Below are positions 1-11,364 of a stretch of DNA of 64,000 nucleotides, piece by piece. Every line of letters starts with the position of its first letter. Position 1 is the first letter of the stretch. Location of the stretch: assembly GCA_023101885.1 (NCBI GenBank), contig JALPQD010000516.1, forward strand, positions 716,656 through 780,655, read 5' to 3'. Both the position numbers and the translations under genes were made by a program. The stretch comes from Typhlomys cinereus. Taxonomy: Eukaryota; Chordata; Mammalia; Rodentia; Platacanthomyidae. The notes below the pieces were generated by a model. The model saw only the letters and a list, made by a program, of their open reading frames with translations, was not told the DNA's origin and did not search any database.

Positions 1-21
1 CCTACATGATTTACTTTTTTC

Positions 22-690
22 TTTTTTGTGTATGTGTATTTGTGTAGAAAAAGGCACTTGAATGTAACTTCAACGACCATCCTGGATTATTCTTCTTCTT
101 TATTGCTTTATGTGGGGTTTCCCAGGCTCTGACCTCCAGGGCCAGAAGTGCAGGATGCTGCCCTATGTCCCTGGTGTTTTCATCTGATGTCATGGTTAGG
201 CAAAGGTATCAACTTGACAGCTGAGGGTTCAAATTCTGGACACATTTGGAGAGATTAGTAGTTGAGTTAAGCCCAGAGCAAGCTTGCAAGAGATTATCTA
301 GTGGATGGGGAAAGCCCAGCCCATGGTGGGTGGGACTAGTCCCTGGGGAGATAAATAAAATGGAGGGAGCTGTTTGAGAAAGTTGGCATCCTTGTGTACA
401 CTTGGCCAGACATGCTGGTCTGGCAAGTAAGAATCATCCCTCTCTCAGCTGTTATGTGGATATGATGTGACCAGTGCCCTCATTGGTGTTGAGCTCTCCT
501 GCCATACTGGATAAGGCTCTGCAACCAGCCTATCGTAAGAGAATGAACCCTTGTTCCCTTAAGCAATGTGGCCATGGTTTTATCAGCAACCATGCAGGCA
601 AACTGCAACACCTGGGATCTGGGATCTGAACCCAGGTCCTTTTGCTCACGAGGCAGAGACTTTAACCCCCAAGTCATCTCTGCAATCCAT
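22..690 (-). repeat. Long-bodied B2-superfamily SINE split by an LTR insertion
   Basis: The tail and body of the SINE (about 22-187, with the rodent-typical gggtttcccaggctctg segment) and its tRNA-like head (about 611-690, ending ...cccaagtcatctctgcaatcc) match the same family as the copies at 10.2, 16.8 and 22.1 kb. The two parts are separated by the solo LTR at 188-610. It is the only copy in the window interrupted by another element. Confidence 0.6.
188..610 (+). mobile_element. Solo LTR, MaLR/ERVL-like, copy A
   Basis: It has TG...CA termini (TGTCAT start, TGCAACA end), the family-specific stretches gttgagttaagcccagagc and gacatgctggtctggcaag, and ends like the other four copies in the window (16697, 57853, 60843, 62726). 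It has no coding potential of its own. The exact family name was not recognised. No clear target duplication was found. Confidence 0.55.
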
Positions 691-1240
691 GATGTGCTTC
701 TTTCTTTCCTCAAAAAAGCTTTTGGGCCATTCTGAACAGTTTACCTAGTGGGCTCAGATTGAACAGTTGGAATTGCTGGGACCGTGGGAACCAAGGGAGG
801 CTTGCAGCCATCGGAGAACCTCACCCGCACGCTTCCCTCGGTCCCTGCTCCTTTCTTCTCCGAGGTCATCCTGTGCACTTGGTCCTCCACCCTTGGGGTT
901 TCTGCTTTCTGCACCATCCTTGCCACGGACGTACTTGGTTGCAGCAGCACTCTGAAGATTCTGTCAGTTCAGTCCATGCTGCCGCGGCTACGGTGGACAC
1001 TAAACACACTCTTGCGTTTCAGCAGAACAGCAGCACGAAGAACCTCTGAGGTCCCTGGAAGGCTCTCTGCGGATCACCTCCATGGAGTGGACAGATACTC
1101 CCCCACTATCATTTCTTTCCTTTTCCACGTTTGGAAAGCTCTCCTGGGTAACTTTGCTGTTTGCAGTCTAAATGTGGACATAGCAATACTCTTTTGCGCT
1201 CTGAAAAAGTGCAGTGGGGTCTAGTGACGGGTCAGACAGG
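691..1240. other. Unique intronic sequence
   Basis: Nothing recognised. Overlapping open frames on both strands (741-1224) show no family resemblance and no splice-supported structure, so I treat them as chance. Confidence 0.4.
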
Positions 1241-1244
1241 AACG

Positions 1245-1500
1245 CGCTTGCTGCCTGAGTACAGCCGTCTGCGTTTGATCCGCAGAACCCACATCAGCAC
1301 ACATTTGTAACCCCAGGCCTGGGGAGGCAAAGACAGGTGGATTTCTGGATCTCCTGGGCCAGCCGATCTGGCGTACTTGGAAAGTTCCAGATCAGTGGAC
1401 GACCTTGTTCTAAAAGCATGGCGGAGGCATCTAAGCTGGTAGCTGAGGTAGAGCTCAGGCCGCCATGTGCATATGCACGCGTGCATGTCTGTACACACAC
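1245..1500 (+). repeat. B3/RSINE1-like SINE, sense, with purine-pyrimidine tail
   Basis: The stretch carries the family body (gtaaccccaggcctggggaggc, then a gggccagccgatct variant) and runs into a CA/TG-rich tail (to about 1565) made of acacacatgtgcatatgc-like words. Confidence 0.5.
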
Positions 1501-1599
1501 ATGTGCATATGCACGCATATATGTATGTGTACATGCATGCATATGTGTATATACATGTATGCATAAATAATACAAAGGATTCACGGAAATAGAAAGAGG

Positions 1600-1890
1600 T
1601 TTTGTGCATGCGAGTGTGGGCAGTGTGGTACCTCAGCACACATGTGGAGGTCAAGACAACCTTGGGAGTCAGACCGCACCTTCTACCTTGTTTGAGACAG
1701 CGTCTCTCTGGTGCTGAACGCAGCTGTGCCTGCCTAGCTGGCTCCCGAGCTTCCAGAGAGCCTCCCCTTTCCCCTCCTGTCTCTCCATAGGGGCAGTGTG
1801 TGTGCTACTGTAACCAGCTTTACCTCACCTCTGGGGATTTGAACTCAGATCCTCACACTTGCACAGCCAGCTCTTTGCCCACTGAAGCAT
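1600..1890 (-). repeat. RSINE1/B4-like SINE, antisense
   Basis: Shows the antisense order typical of the family: catgtggaggtcaagacaac, a gagacagcgtctctctggtg segment, then ggggatttgaactcagatcc, the complement of the tRNA-like B box. It is interrupted or diverged in the middle. Confidence 0.5.
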
Positions 1891-2315
1891 GAAAATTAGG
1901 AAATAACAACCACAGACTTTACCACTCACAATGAAAGCGACCTGGATGCATAACAGCCGCAGTGTTCAGAGAGAGTTGTCAGGGTGAGCGTCGCGGCGCC
2001 GGTGAGGATTAGACAAGAAAACCTCGAAATGCTCGTAGGTCCTGTGGGTGCAGCTGTGACATGTTGGGTGACACGCCCCACACACAACCACACGCAGTGG
2101 CATAGCCAAGCCAGGGTGCATTTCACACATTTCCAGAGGCCCCTGGCGACAACTCCTGCCATTGAGTGACATCATCATATCAGCACATGGCTCCCAGGGC
2201 CAGTGGACAGTGAAAGAGCTTGTATGACCGTGACGGCTCTGCGTGTACCTGTGTAACTCCAAGACTTGGGCAGCACACCAGGATATTAGTTTATGAGTTC
2301 ACTAAGCCAGAATAT

Positions 2316-2316
<1 letters not shown>
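1891..2316. other. Unique intronic sequence
   Basis: No repeat or exon recognised. Confidence 0.4.

Positions 2317-2352
<36 letters not shown>
2317..2352. repeat. (CA)n microsatellite
   Basis: Uninterrupted CA dinucleotides for about 36 bases. Confidence 0.95.
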
Positions 2353-2357
<5 letters not shown>

Positions 2358-3105
2358 ACTCACACAAATGGTAAAATAAGACTATTAAGAAATGCATGAT
2401 GATTTTTCAGCATTGTGAGTTTCTTAGTAATTTCCCACAAGTCACCTGTCTCCTAACCTAAGGCAGATGAGCACGTGGACAGTTGACGGTGTCCTGCTGC
2501 CCTGAGCCCCTGTCCACGTGCGGCGGCTCGCACTGGTCCATGCATGAACAGGACACACAGAGGCACCTCTGACCGCAGGACTGATTGGGACTTAGTCACC
2601 CCTCTGTTGATATGTCCATGATCCGTTATAGCAAACTGGAGAGTACATGCTATTAAAAGATTTGCTTCCAAAAGCAGAAAAAAAAATGCTAAGAAGCAGA
2701 TTTCCGATCAACATGGCTGAATCAGAGCACAGCGTGAGGGTTCTCGGTGATGGTCAGTGGAGGGCATCAGCACGACACGCCTGAGCCCTGGATTGGATTG
2801 CTTTTAGGACCAGTGATGGAGTCTTTACCATTTGCTACCTTGTGGTGGTGGTTACAACGTACTAAGCAACTCAAAACTGCAAGCTTGATAATTTGGCGTG
2901 AAGCACATTTTGGCCATATACTTAGAAGCTTTACAAACAATTCCTGTCCTTTGACTTCGCAAAACTACAATGATTTCCAGTGAGTAATTATAATTGTTTC
3001 AAAGGAGTCTGGTTGTGAGTGCTTAGAATATGGGAACTGACTTCATTTTCCACAAAGGAAAAGGCAATTTAGTCAATGGATTTTCCCCCTATTTTTATAT
3101 GGGCG
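2353..3105. other. Unique intronic sequence
   Basis: AT-balanced sequence. No exon or repeat family recognised. Confidence 0.4.
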
Positions 3106-3109
3106 AATG

Positions 3110-3310
3110 TGTGGGGCGCATGTGTGTTTGCTGAAGGTGGATACACATGTGTGTATGTGTTCATGCATGTTTGTTCTTGTATATGGAGGCCCCAGGGTGA
3201 AATCAGGACTCATTCTCCACCGCTCTTCTACTTCACTGTTTTGAGGCTGGGTCTTGGATTAGACCCAGTTAGTTTGCATATAGGGCTAGTCTGACTAGCT
3301 AGCTTGCTTG
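3110..3310 (-). repeat. RSINE1/B4-like SINE, antisense, degenerate
   Basis: TG-rich start, tatggaggccccagggtgaa, and a ttgaggctgggtcttggat segment followed by the tagtctgactagctagcttg words usual for the family. Confidence 0.4.
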
Positions 3311-3319
3311 GGGATTCTC

Positions 3320-4185
3320 TGCCTCCTGGGACCTGTCTTACATTCAGATGGGCAACCACTCCGCCTGGCATTGGATGTGGGGTCTGGCGATCTTTACTTT
3401 GGTCCTTCTGTTTATAGTGAGTGCTTTAATCTCAGAGCTCTGAGGTTTGATGAAGTCGACAACACTTGAAGGAAGTGAGGGGATGCCATGGGGGGGATGG
3501 GGGAGAGACACCTTCCACGCAGACCCAGGAGCAGAGGGCAGAGGGCACCAGACCTGAGCAAAACCAGTGGAAATTAACTTCTGGCCTGGGCATCATAGCG
3601 AGCCCCAGGCAGCCACTGACTAATGATGGAGAACTGCTTCTGTCACGAGGAGACTCAGCCAAGATGTGTGTAGTGGAAAGAACACATTCAAAATAGCCTG
3701 GGAGATGTCAATTTGACTGAACCTTTCTGCATGAGCCTGCTTAGCCACAGCTCTGGAACTTCCAAAGGTTGACATTGACTTTCTCTCTCTTTTTTTTTCC
3801 CTTGCCTGAACCATTGACCAAGCTTCCTAATTAGAAGATGGGCCCAGTACCTTGCAAAGTTAAAGATGCATTTGATTATTTGTGTCTACTCCATCGTCTT
3901 CCAGAGGAAGCTAGAAATGTGGCCAGATTCTTGTCAGGAAGGGTGTCTGTATCTCAATTGCATCAAGTCCCAATGACAAGTCACTTACATGAAAGGCTTC
4001 CTCGGCTTCCCTGGTGTAATACTGAAGAGCCCACTCAGGTAGATTTATGCCCCTGCAAGATTCATAGTCTGCAGGTATGAGTATGTCCCATCTGCTCTGG
4101 AGACGGCAGAGGTGTTAGTGTAGACCCCTCGTCCAGTAGGCCTGGGGTCCTCGTAGGGGAGAATCAGGCTGGGAACATGCGCAAG
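3320..4185. other. Unique intronic sequence
   Basis: Nothing recognised. A short open frame at 3838-4080 has no recognisable domain. Confidence 0.4.
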
Positions 4186-4189
4186 GGCT

Positions 4190-4400
4190 GGGCAGTGGCC
4201 GCGCCGTGCTTCCGTTAGCCAAGGGAGCCTGCGGCGAGCAGAAGGCAGCGGAGAGCCTGGAGCCGCCGCCTCCTGCGGCCGCAGCTAGAAACACCCGCTG
4301 CAGTCCTGCTCCCCGAGCTGGCACAGCTGTGAGCCAGGGCATGGCTGTGGAAGCTGCTCTGCTCTGGCCTTTCCTTAGGGTCGCCCTGGGGACTTTAGCC
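4190..4400. promoter_or_regulatory. CpG-dense block, possible small CpG island
   Basis: Roughly a dozen CpGs fall within about 130 bases (4190-4325), including a GCGGCCGC (NotI) site at 4275-4282. This stands out against an otherwise CpG-poor intron. No SINE or LTR explains it. It could be an unannotated alternative promoter or non-coding exon, or a locally methylation-free enhancer. Open frames here on both strands come from the GC content. Confidence 0.35.
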
Positions 4401-4529
4401 CCAGTCCTGCTGAGCAAACTCAGACGTCTGGAGGTCCCAGCTGGACCTAATGCACTGTGTAGTGAAGATGGTCCCACTCAGTCGTGCTCATTCTTGCCAC
4501 AATAAAGACTTGAGTGCTTGCTGCAGAAG

Positions 4530-4735
4530 TATCAAGGCCTTAGTTCAAATCCCATGTGAAAAACTGAGCGTGGTTGGACATGCCTATAACCCAGCTCTAT
4601 GAGGGGCTGGAGACAGGAGGGTCTCTGGCTCTTTGGTGGATGCATCCCCAGATTCAGTCAGCGGTCCAGTCTCAAAGGAAGAAGCGGAGAGTGATAGAGC
4701 AGCACACGTGTTGTGTTCTTGTTCTGTGCATGCTC
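4530..4735 (+). repeat. B3/RSINE1-like SINE, sense
   Basis: ttagttcaaatcccatgtga (B box-like) followed by a cctataacccagctctatga segment, then the body, running into the CA-rich tract downstream. Confidence 0.45.
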
Positions 4736-4750
4736 ATGAGTGTGTGGCAC

Positions 4751-5012
4751 ATACTAAACACACACACACGCACATGGTACACATGCATACACACATGCAC
4801 ACATGCATACACACATGCACACATATGTTAACACACATTTGAACACACGTGTATACACACTGCATACACATTTGTACACACATGCATACATATGCACATA
4901 TACACACAGACACACATATACACACAAGTACATGCATGCACACATGTACATACATGTATATGTATATATATATGCAGACATACATGCCCATGTATGCACA
5001 CACCCACACACA
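4751..5012. repeat. Cryptically simple CA/TG-rich tract
   Basis: About 260 bases of interrupted CA with repeated acacatgcatac and acacattt words. It makes His/Thr- or Cys/Val-rich open frames on both strands, which are not genes. Confidence 0.9.
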
Positions 5013-5089
5013 CATCCCCACTTACTGGGGTGGTTGTTAAATGACTTCTACTGCTGAACACAAGTTAACTTACCTGAATTCGAATCAAC

Positions 5090-5389
5090 TTTTGGACCTA
5101 GACAGGCCCCGCCCCTGTGGGGACGCAGCCCCAGCTCCTTCCGTGTCCTCCTTCCAGCGACATGAGGTGTGGCCCCTTTAGTGAGAAGCTGCAGAAAACA
5201 TGGGCTGCTCTTCAGCCCAGAAGTGTGTCCTCCTTGGTGAGCTTCAAGATATAGTGGTCAACAAAGAAGCACATTCCAGGGTCGGGAGAGACGAGCGTCT
5301 AGCCCCGTCCCTGCAGGCTGGTGCCATCCCAAGTGTGGTCTATGATCAGCACAGAAGGTGAGGGGGGAGGTACCGTCAGAAGTGCAGGC
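5090..5389. other. Unique intronic sequence
   Basis: Nothing recognised. Confidence 0.4.
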
Positions 5390-5396
5390 TCCCGGG

Positions 5397-5448
5397 CCTC
5401 CCCCTGGGCTTCCCCCTGGGCCTCCCCCTGGGCCTCCCCCTGGGCCTT
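5397..5448. repeat. 12-bp tandem repeat
   Basis: Four copies of a CCTCCCCCTGGG-type unit in a row, one with a single-base change. Confidence 0.85.
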
Positions 5449-5636
5449 TCGGACAGCTAGAACATCTAAGGATCTGAGGATTGGGAAGTGACTTCAGCAT
5501 AGCCTTGGGTAAAACACGGGGGAGTCCTGACAGCTCAGGGCACTGAGAACTCTAGGCGTGAAGCAGGCTGTTTGGGGGATTCCTCTGTTGACCCCCCTTG
5601 GCCTCCACAGGGACGCACACTCAAGTGCCCTCTTAT

Positions 5637-5637
<1 letters not shown>

Positions 5638-5681
<44 letters not shown>
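5638..5681. repeat. (CA)n microsatellite
   Basis: Uninterrupted CA dinucleotides. Confidence 0.95.
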
Positions 5682-5685
<4 letters not shown>

Positions 5686-5689
5686 TAGA

Positions 5690-6145
5690 TTTTTCTAGTA
5701 TGGGGGTTGGACCAGGGCGTTGCCTGTGTTAGGCGGGGATCACTGAAGCAGCGTTCCTGGTGGTGTGTCGAGTGGTCCCAACATGATTCCTAGTCATCTC
5801 TCCCCTGGGTTCCTGTTTCCTAGGAATTTGGTTCACGGCTGGTTTCTTTGCTTGGTGACGTTCAGCTCCTGACCTCTAACTGTACCCAGGAGGGAGGGCG
5901 GGTCCTTTTCAGGAGTTGCAGCTGATTGCTGGACCACATGGCCGGCCTTTAGCGGTATTTCCAAACCTGTTTTTTACTCTACTTATTTTCAAAGCTAATA
6001 TATTTTTCACAACAAACTGATTGCATGCATATTATGTGCAAGCATATACAAATATGCAAGATTACTTGAAAAATTAAAATGGAATTTTAACTATGAAGAT
6101 GAACCTAATTTTATGGTTTTATAGCTCTGTCAGCATAGTCATGAA
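5690..6145. other. Unique intronic sequence
   Basis: AT-rich in its second half. No repeat recognised. Confidence 0.4.
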
Positions 6146-6149
6146 TACT

Positions 6150-6445
6150 GTTTGTGCTTGTGTTTGCCTGTATCCATTTATTTAATGTGTGCATATGTGC
6201 ACACACGTGTCTGAATGTGGGCACACTTGTGCCACGGTGTGGTTGTGGCAGTCAGAGGACACATCCTGGGAGCCCATTCGCCGCTTTGAGGCATCTTTCA
6301 GGCCCGTCCCCCTCGCTTCCGGTCTGTTTTCTCCTCCCGTTTCCCATACACAGAAGTCCTGAGATTAGAGATTGGAATCATTGCACCTGACTTTTTGAGG
6401 ATTCTGGGAGTTGAACCCGATCTTCAGGCTTGTACCTGCTGAGGG
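6150..6445 (-). repeat. RSINE1/B4-like SINE, antisense
   Basis: TG-rich start, ggcagtcagaggacacatcc, then the conserved gggagttgaacccgatcttc with the complement of the B box near the 3' side. Confidence 0.5.
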
Positions 6446-7260
6446 CTCCCTGGCCAGGGGGCGAGTCTCCTGCAGTCACAGCCCCCGTCCACACCCACCC
6501 AGATGCTCTGATATTGACATCCCAGTGTGCAGAGGGAGAGACTTGAAGCCAAGGTGGGCTGTGCTCAGGACCGATGCCCCTGTGGTAAGGAGAACCAGCC
6601 AGCGTCCAGGAGAAAAGGCTGCGGGCGGCTGCAGAAGGCACCCAGAAGAAGCACAACGAAACCCCGGGCTTCAACCTGGCCTTGTACAGAGTGGAAGCCC
6701 ACGGGCAGGGATGTGGAGTCAGAGAGAAGACTAACGGCAGAGAGATGGTGGAAGTTCCTCAGGGAGCGGTGAGGACCTGCTCTTCCCATCAGCTTAGCAG
6801 GGAAGGGTCTCATGAGCCCCCTCCGTGTCTGCCCCCTCCGTGGGCTCTCTGCCCCCTCCCGTGGGCTCTCTGGTGCACGTGTCCCTTTCAGCTTTGAGCT
6901 TGGATTTCTGATCTTTTGCAATGCTGGTTGCCATGCACGATTTTCAAGCCCCGGCCTTCCACGAGCTACTTACTGTGGAAAGCAGCGTTGCTGCCTGCGT
7001 CGGATGCTTCTTGTCCTTCTTAGGTGTCTGTAACCGTGTGCAGGGACGGTTCCTTGTGACATGTGTGCACAAGTGTGTTGTACAGTGCTGGTTAATGGCC
7101 CTCTGGGGACCTCACTGGAGTGGAAGGGGCCCTGTGTGCAGTATGCTCCTGTGTTTTACTTTAGGACGCACTCCCGCCCCGGGCTGAAGGAATCTTGTGC
7201 TTGGACACATTAGAGGCCATTTGTTTTTCTAGGTTCAATTAGAGCTAGAGGGTCTCTCCT
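6446..7260. other. Unique intronic sequence, GC-moderate
   Basis: A short tandem of gccccctccgtgggctctct-type words occurs at about 6813-6873. No exon recognised. Confidence 0.4.
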
Positions 7261-7362
7261 TACAAACTTTTAAATGCTCCCATTTTTTTTAAATTATTGA
7301 TCTTACTTTTTAAATTTTCTCAATTCATTCATTGTGTTTGCTTGCCCAGTGGTCCTTCCTGT

Positions 7363-7553
7363 ATGTGTGGGTATGCATGCACGTGCATGTGCGGGTCAGA
7401 GGTCAGCCTTGGCCGTCTTCCTCAAGCACCATCATCTTGATTTTGGCGACAGGGTTTTCTCGAGCCAGGAGCTCACCAAGTAGGTTGGCCAGCAAGGCGA
7501 GGGATCGGCCTGTCTCTGCCTCCCAAGCACAGAGATTACAGGTGTCTGGCTCC
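7363..7553 (-). repeat. RSINE1/B4-like SINE, antisense (first of two adjacent)
   Basis: gggtcagaggtcagccttgg, gcgacagggttttctcgag, then gtctctgcctcccaagcac and attacaggtg, in the antisense order of a B1-containing composite SINE. Confidence 0.6.
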
Positions 7554-7599
7554 TGCCCCCATTTTGGAGGGAGTTGGGGAGCAGCAAACACTTGCATGC

Positions 7600-7727
7600 C
7601 CCAGTTCACAGCAGAGGTCAGAGGTTAACGTTTAGAAGTCAGTTCTCACCTCTCGCCATGTGGGCTTCTGGGAATCGAACCCCGGTCTGCAGGTGTTTGA
7701 TTAAGCGCCCGCTCTGCTGCTCATTCT
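7600..7727 (-). repeat. B2-superfamily SINE fragment, antisense
   Basis: agcagaggtcagaggttaac then gggcttctgggaatcgaacc and a tRNA-like head remnant. It is separate from the copy just upstream. Confidence 0.45.
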
Positions 7728-7806
7728 GACCTTGTGCCCACTTTTCAGCTGGGGTTCCGGAGCATAAACACTAGCCCGTGCGCTTGCAAGATGAGCACCC
7801 CCCAGT

Positions 7807-7808
<2 letters not shown>

Positions 7809-7844
<36 letters not shown>
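7809..7844. repeat. (CT)n microsatellite
   Basis: Uninterrupted CT dinucleotides. Confidence 0.95.
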
Positions 7845-7846
<2 letters not shown>

Positions 7847-9185
7847 CCTCTGGTTTATTATTTGGACTGTTAGGTGGTTCTCGTCTTTCGTGCATCAATA
7901 AGGAAAACCCACCATCCGTCCGCTCGGCGGAGCTTTTAGTCATTGAACATTTCATTGTGTACCGTAGTCCAAGACTATCCCAAGAGTCTCTCCTGAGAAC
8001 ACCTATTGGCATCGGTCTGAGGCCCTGGAAGTTCAGGGCAGGTCATGAGTTCGCCTCTGCAGCTGTGCTGGGACTCCTGGTTTGCAAGGATCGGGCCAGA
8101 CATGGCTGCGAGACGCCGCCTTGTTCCCAGTGAGCAGTTACATAACCCCTCCAGGTCGGGCGGTCGGCTCGATGCTGCCACTTGGCGTCATTCTTGAACT
8201 GAGTCTCTGTTTATAGAAACCCAGGCCAGGGAGACTCACAGTGTTGGCGCCGACGAAAGCAGCTTCTGCTCCGGGCCTGACACGGAGATTCAAAGTGAGC
8301 TCAAGTCCAACAGCACATTCCACCGTCCTTCCCGGCGGGCAGGGCTGCGGGCCTGGCGCTGTCATGGCCCAGCCACGCTCGGGTCTCAGAGCTCCCAAAG
8401 GCGGCTTTGATGGGTAGGTGGCGGGATTCAATGGTGCTATCCAAAATACATCCTTTAGAGGTCTGAGGTAACCAAGTAAATGAAAGAAAATTGGATTAAT
8501 TTTGTAATTCTGCCTCTTTGATGCCGAGTCCTGGAACACCTACAGAAGCAAATGTCCCTTGTTGGAAGGCTCGGCCTTGAGTCTGGAGGAGAACTCTGTG
8601 CCCCTGGCAGACGGGGTGGCCAGCCGTGGATTCCGAGATGGACCGAGGAGAGGTCCTTTCGTGCACTGATGACGACCACTGGGCTCTAAGGAGCTTGCCC
8701 AGCAAATTCCTGTCAAATGATGCTTTTGGAACAAAACCCCAGTCCTTTCTGCGTGGACTCCTTTCATGTGAAATAACATAGAAACCCCGCCACAAAGCAG
8801 GCTGGGAGTCAATGATTCTCCACATGGGCAGCTATGGGCTAGTGGTCCATGGGGTGTGTGTCCTAGAGGAACAGCATTGTTTGGGTGTCAGCTCAGGGAT
8901 GTAGCTCAAGCCTAGCTTCGTGGTCGGAGGCCTCCTGGCTCCCACCCCAGCCCTCTTCACTCCTGACTGAATGCTGAGCTTGGTCCTGCGGAAGCCTCGA
9001 TTTCCTCCTCCTGCAATGGGTGGAAGGTGGCTTCCAGTTGCATGGTGGTGGGACGCAGCTGAGGTGGTTCTTGCAGTGAGACATCTGCAGAGCTCGCACT
9101 TGGAAGCTGCATGATCTATTCTGCAAAACTACCTGCACAAGAAAATCTCTCATAATGTGCTAAGTACGTTTGTAGTTCTGTGTTG
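7845..9185. other. Unique intronic sequence
   Basis: 1.3 kb without a recognised repeat. Several overlapping open frames on the minus strand (8138-8825) have no recognisable domain. Confidence 0.4.
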
Positions 9186-9189
9186 GGCC

Positions 9190-9575
9190 ACTGTCTTTGT
9201 TTCCTTCCTAGTTGCTGTGATAAAACACCCGAAGCAACTTGAGGGACAGGGGTTTTCTCGGCTCCCGCTTCCAGGTGACGGTCCATCACGTTGGGAGGGC
9301 CACAGCAGCAGGAGTCTGAGAGAACGGGTCACACCCATGGAACGTCGTGGGCAGAGAGTGAGTTCATACGTGCCTGCGTGTACTGGCTCACTTTCTTCAT
9401 TGCACACAGCTTAGAATAGCCCCACCCACAGTTAAGATGGGTCCTTCCACATCAGCCAAGGTCGTCAAGACGATCATCCCCAGGCATCCCCTGAGACCCT
9501 TCCCTTGGGCGATTCTAGATTGTGTCAAGTTGGCAGTTGAGGTCACCCATCACAGACACACTCCTAGCTATGGGT
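9190..9575 (-). mobile_element. Rodent MaLR-like LTR, antisense
   Basis: Starts with tagttgctgtgataaaacac, the complement of the 3' end of common rodent MaLR-type LTRs, and continues with the family's usual gtgggagggcc- and ccccacccac-like segments. It ends near ggcagttgaggtcacccatc. No coding capacity. Confidence 0.45.
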
Positions 9576-10130
9576 CTCATGTCATGTGTGGTCACATAGG
9601 TCACATGTGGACTATGATCATGGGTAGACACCTGATTGCACACAGAGCATCTACTTGTTTTTTGGCCCATGACACACTAGTATCGCATATCACCCCATCC
9701 AGAGCCCTCCTTACATGAAGCAGGGAAAAGGAAGGTCCTTCGGCCTTGCTGGCAAATCCTGTCACTGCCATGCCCCATAGCAAGCTAATGTGCTCAATGC
9801 TACAACTCTTCTTCCTTTAGTTGCTTGTCAGTTTCGTCGCGTACACAATGAATCGAGGGGTTTTTCACCCCACTTGCCCAATCCCAGCTCCCACTGAAGT
9901 CCTTACTGTTCCTAACCAGTCTCGGCTCTTGACTATTTGGCAGGGGAGACGTTAGCGATGGCTCCCCATTGGCATGTTTCTGATGAATATGGATGTTGGT
10001 GTTACATAGACGGGACGCTGCTCTCTGAACCCCAGTGAGGTGCAGAGAGCGCGCGCTCACTGCTCATTTGCTGTAGGTGCCCAATGGTGTGAACTCACGT
10101 GGTTCTTAGGAAGATCTTCATTCATGCTGC
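9576..10130. other. Unique intronic sequence
   Basis: Contains a short local repeat of gtcacatggt/ctatgatcatgg-type words at 9580-9640. Otherwise nothing recognised. Confidence 0.4.
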
Positions 10131-10135
10131 CTTTG

Positions 10136-10136
<1 letters not shown>

Positions 10137-10179
<43 letters not shown>
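10137..10179. repeat. (GT)n microsatellite at a SINE tail
   Basis: Uninterrupted GT dinucleotides abutting the 3' end of the antisense SINE that follows. Confidence 0.95.
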
Positions 10180-10181
<2 letters not shown>

Positions 10182-10411
10182 CAGAGGGTACCGTGTGTCC
10201 CTGTGGAGGCCCAAGGTGCCTTCAGAAATCATCCTGGATTGCTTCTACCTCCTTTTGGTTTTGCTTTTGGGTTCCCAGTCTGCCTCCCAGAACTGGAAGT
10301 TCAGGACACCACCATTTGTACTGGGTGTTTTTACGTTGGATTTCAGGCCCAGACTCAGGTTCTTTTGCTTGCAAGGCAAAGACTTAATCCCTGAGTCATC
10401 TCTCCAGCCTT
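10180..10411 (-). repeat. Long-bodied B2-superfamily (DIP-like) SINE, antisense
   Basis: Reading the complement: head ggctggagagatgactcagg, then ttaagtctttgccttgcaag, a body ending aggtagaagcaatccagg, then a CA tail. It is one of six copies in the window sharing this architecture. The head is tRNA-like (B2 superfamily). The long body differs from mouse B2 and fits my memory of jerboa DIP. Confidence 0.65.
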
Positions 10412-10599
10412 AACTCCCCCTTTCTCAGAACTGCAGAGCACCTTTCAAGCAGGGCCTCTGAAGTTGTGTAGCCCAATGTGTTGAGTAAAATGATTTTGAC
10501 TGGAATACTAGCTGTGCTTACACGCCAAGTCTCCTTTAATAAGCCATTTTTTTTTTTTCTGAGCTGCACAGGAAATAGCCATTCTGGTCCACAAGGGAG

Positions 10600-11340
10600 C
10601 TGCATTTGCTTTGGTCGTTACTGGGTCTCCGTCATTTAGTATTTGATTGGTTGACATACCAAGGATGTTCATTCAGGTTTCAGCTGAGGAATCACATGAA
10701 AATATGAATTGGTTTTGGAGATCAGTGTGAAAAAAACAAGAGCTTGCTTTTCCCCTTTCTTCTGAATTTGATTTATGATCCAGGATTTGTGCTGAATTTT
10801 GATAAACACCTGGGAATTATCCTGAGTGAGATTTGCGAGGTGCATTGTGAAGCCACAGATAAGTAATTGCTTGGTCAAAATGAGATATTTTTGTATGCCC
10901 GATCCGATCCATGTGGTAAACTCTTTAAGAAACATAAGAACTTTTTAACCTTGTCATAAGAACAATGATGGCCATACCAATATTATAAATCTTATGTGGC
11001 TTTAATTAGTTGTCTTTTCGCACAGTCCTTTGTCAGACTGCAAGTAAGAGAATGTAGCTCCTATGTGGATGTATGTTTATAATAGACTTTTCTTGTAGTA
11101 CCAATACAGTACATCTTTACAGGTGCTTATAAGTTAAGGTAAAACCCTTTCACTCATAAATTTATAGGTACAGTAAGAAAATCCAGGAATAGGTGTTTTG
11201 CAAAGACCATTTCTTTGGGTATAAACATAGCTTACGTTTGAAAAAAATTCCAAATCTTGTTCTCTATCTTTTAATTTCACTAACTACATTTTGCCCAAAC
11301 TTGCACATAAAACAATTCACGAGTATAATACCTCTTAAAA
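10600..11340. promoter_or_regulatory. AT-rich unique block with GATA, FOX-like and E-box motifs (candidate enhancer)
   Basis: About 700 bases free of repeats. Motifs seen are AGATAAG (10857-10863), ATAAACA overlapping CACCTG (10803-10812, E-box at 10807-10812) and a TGATTTATGA-type AT stretch. This GATA, E-box and FOX combination is typical of blood and endothelial enhancers, which suits the Erg locus. Conservation was not tested, so the call is inference. Confidence 0.3.
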
Positions 11341-11364
11341 GTAGTTTTTTTTTTCCTGATAGCC

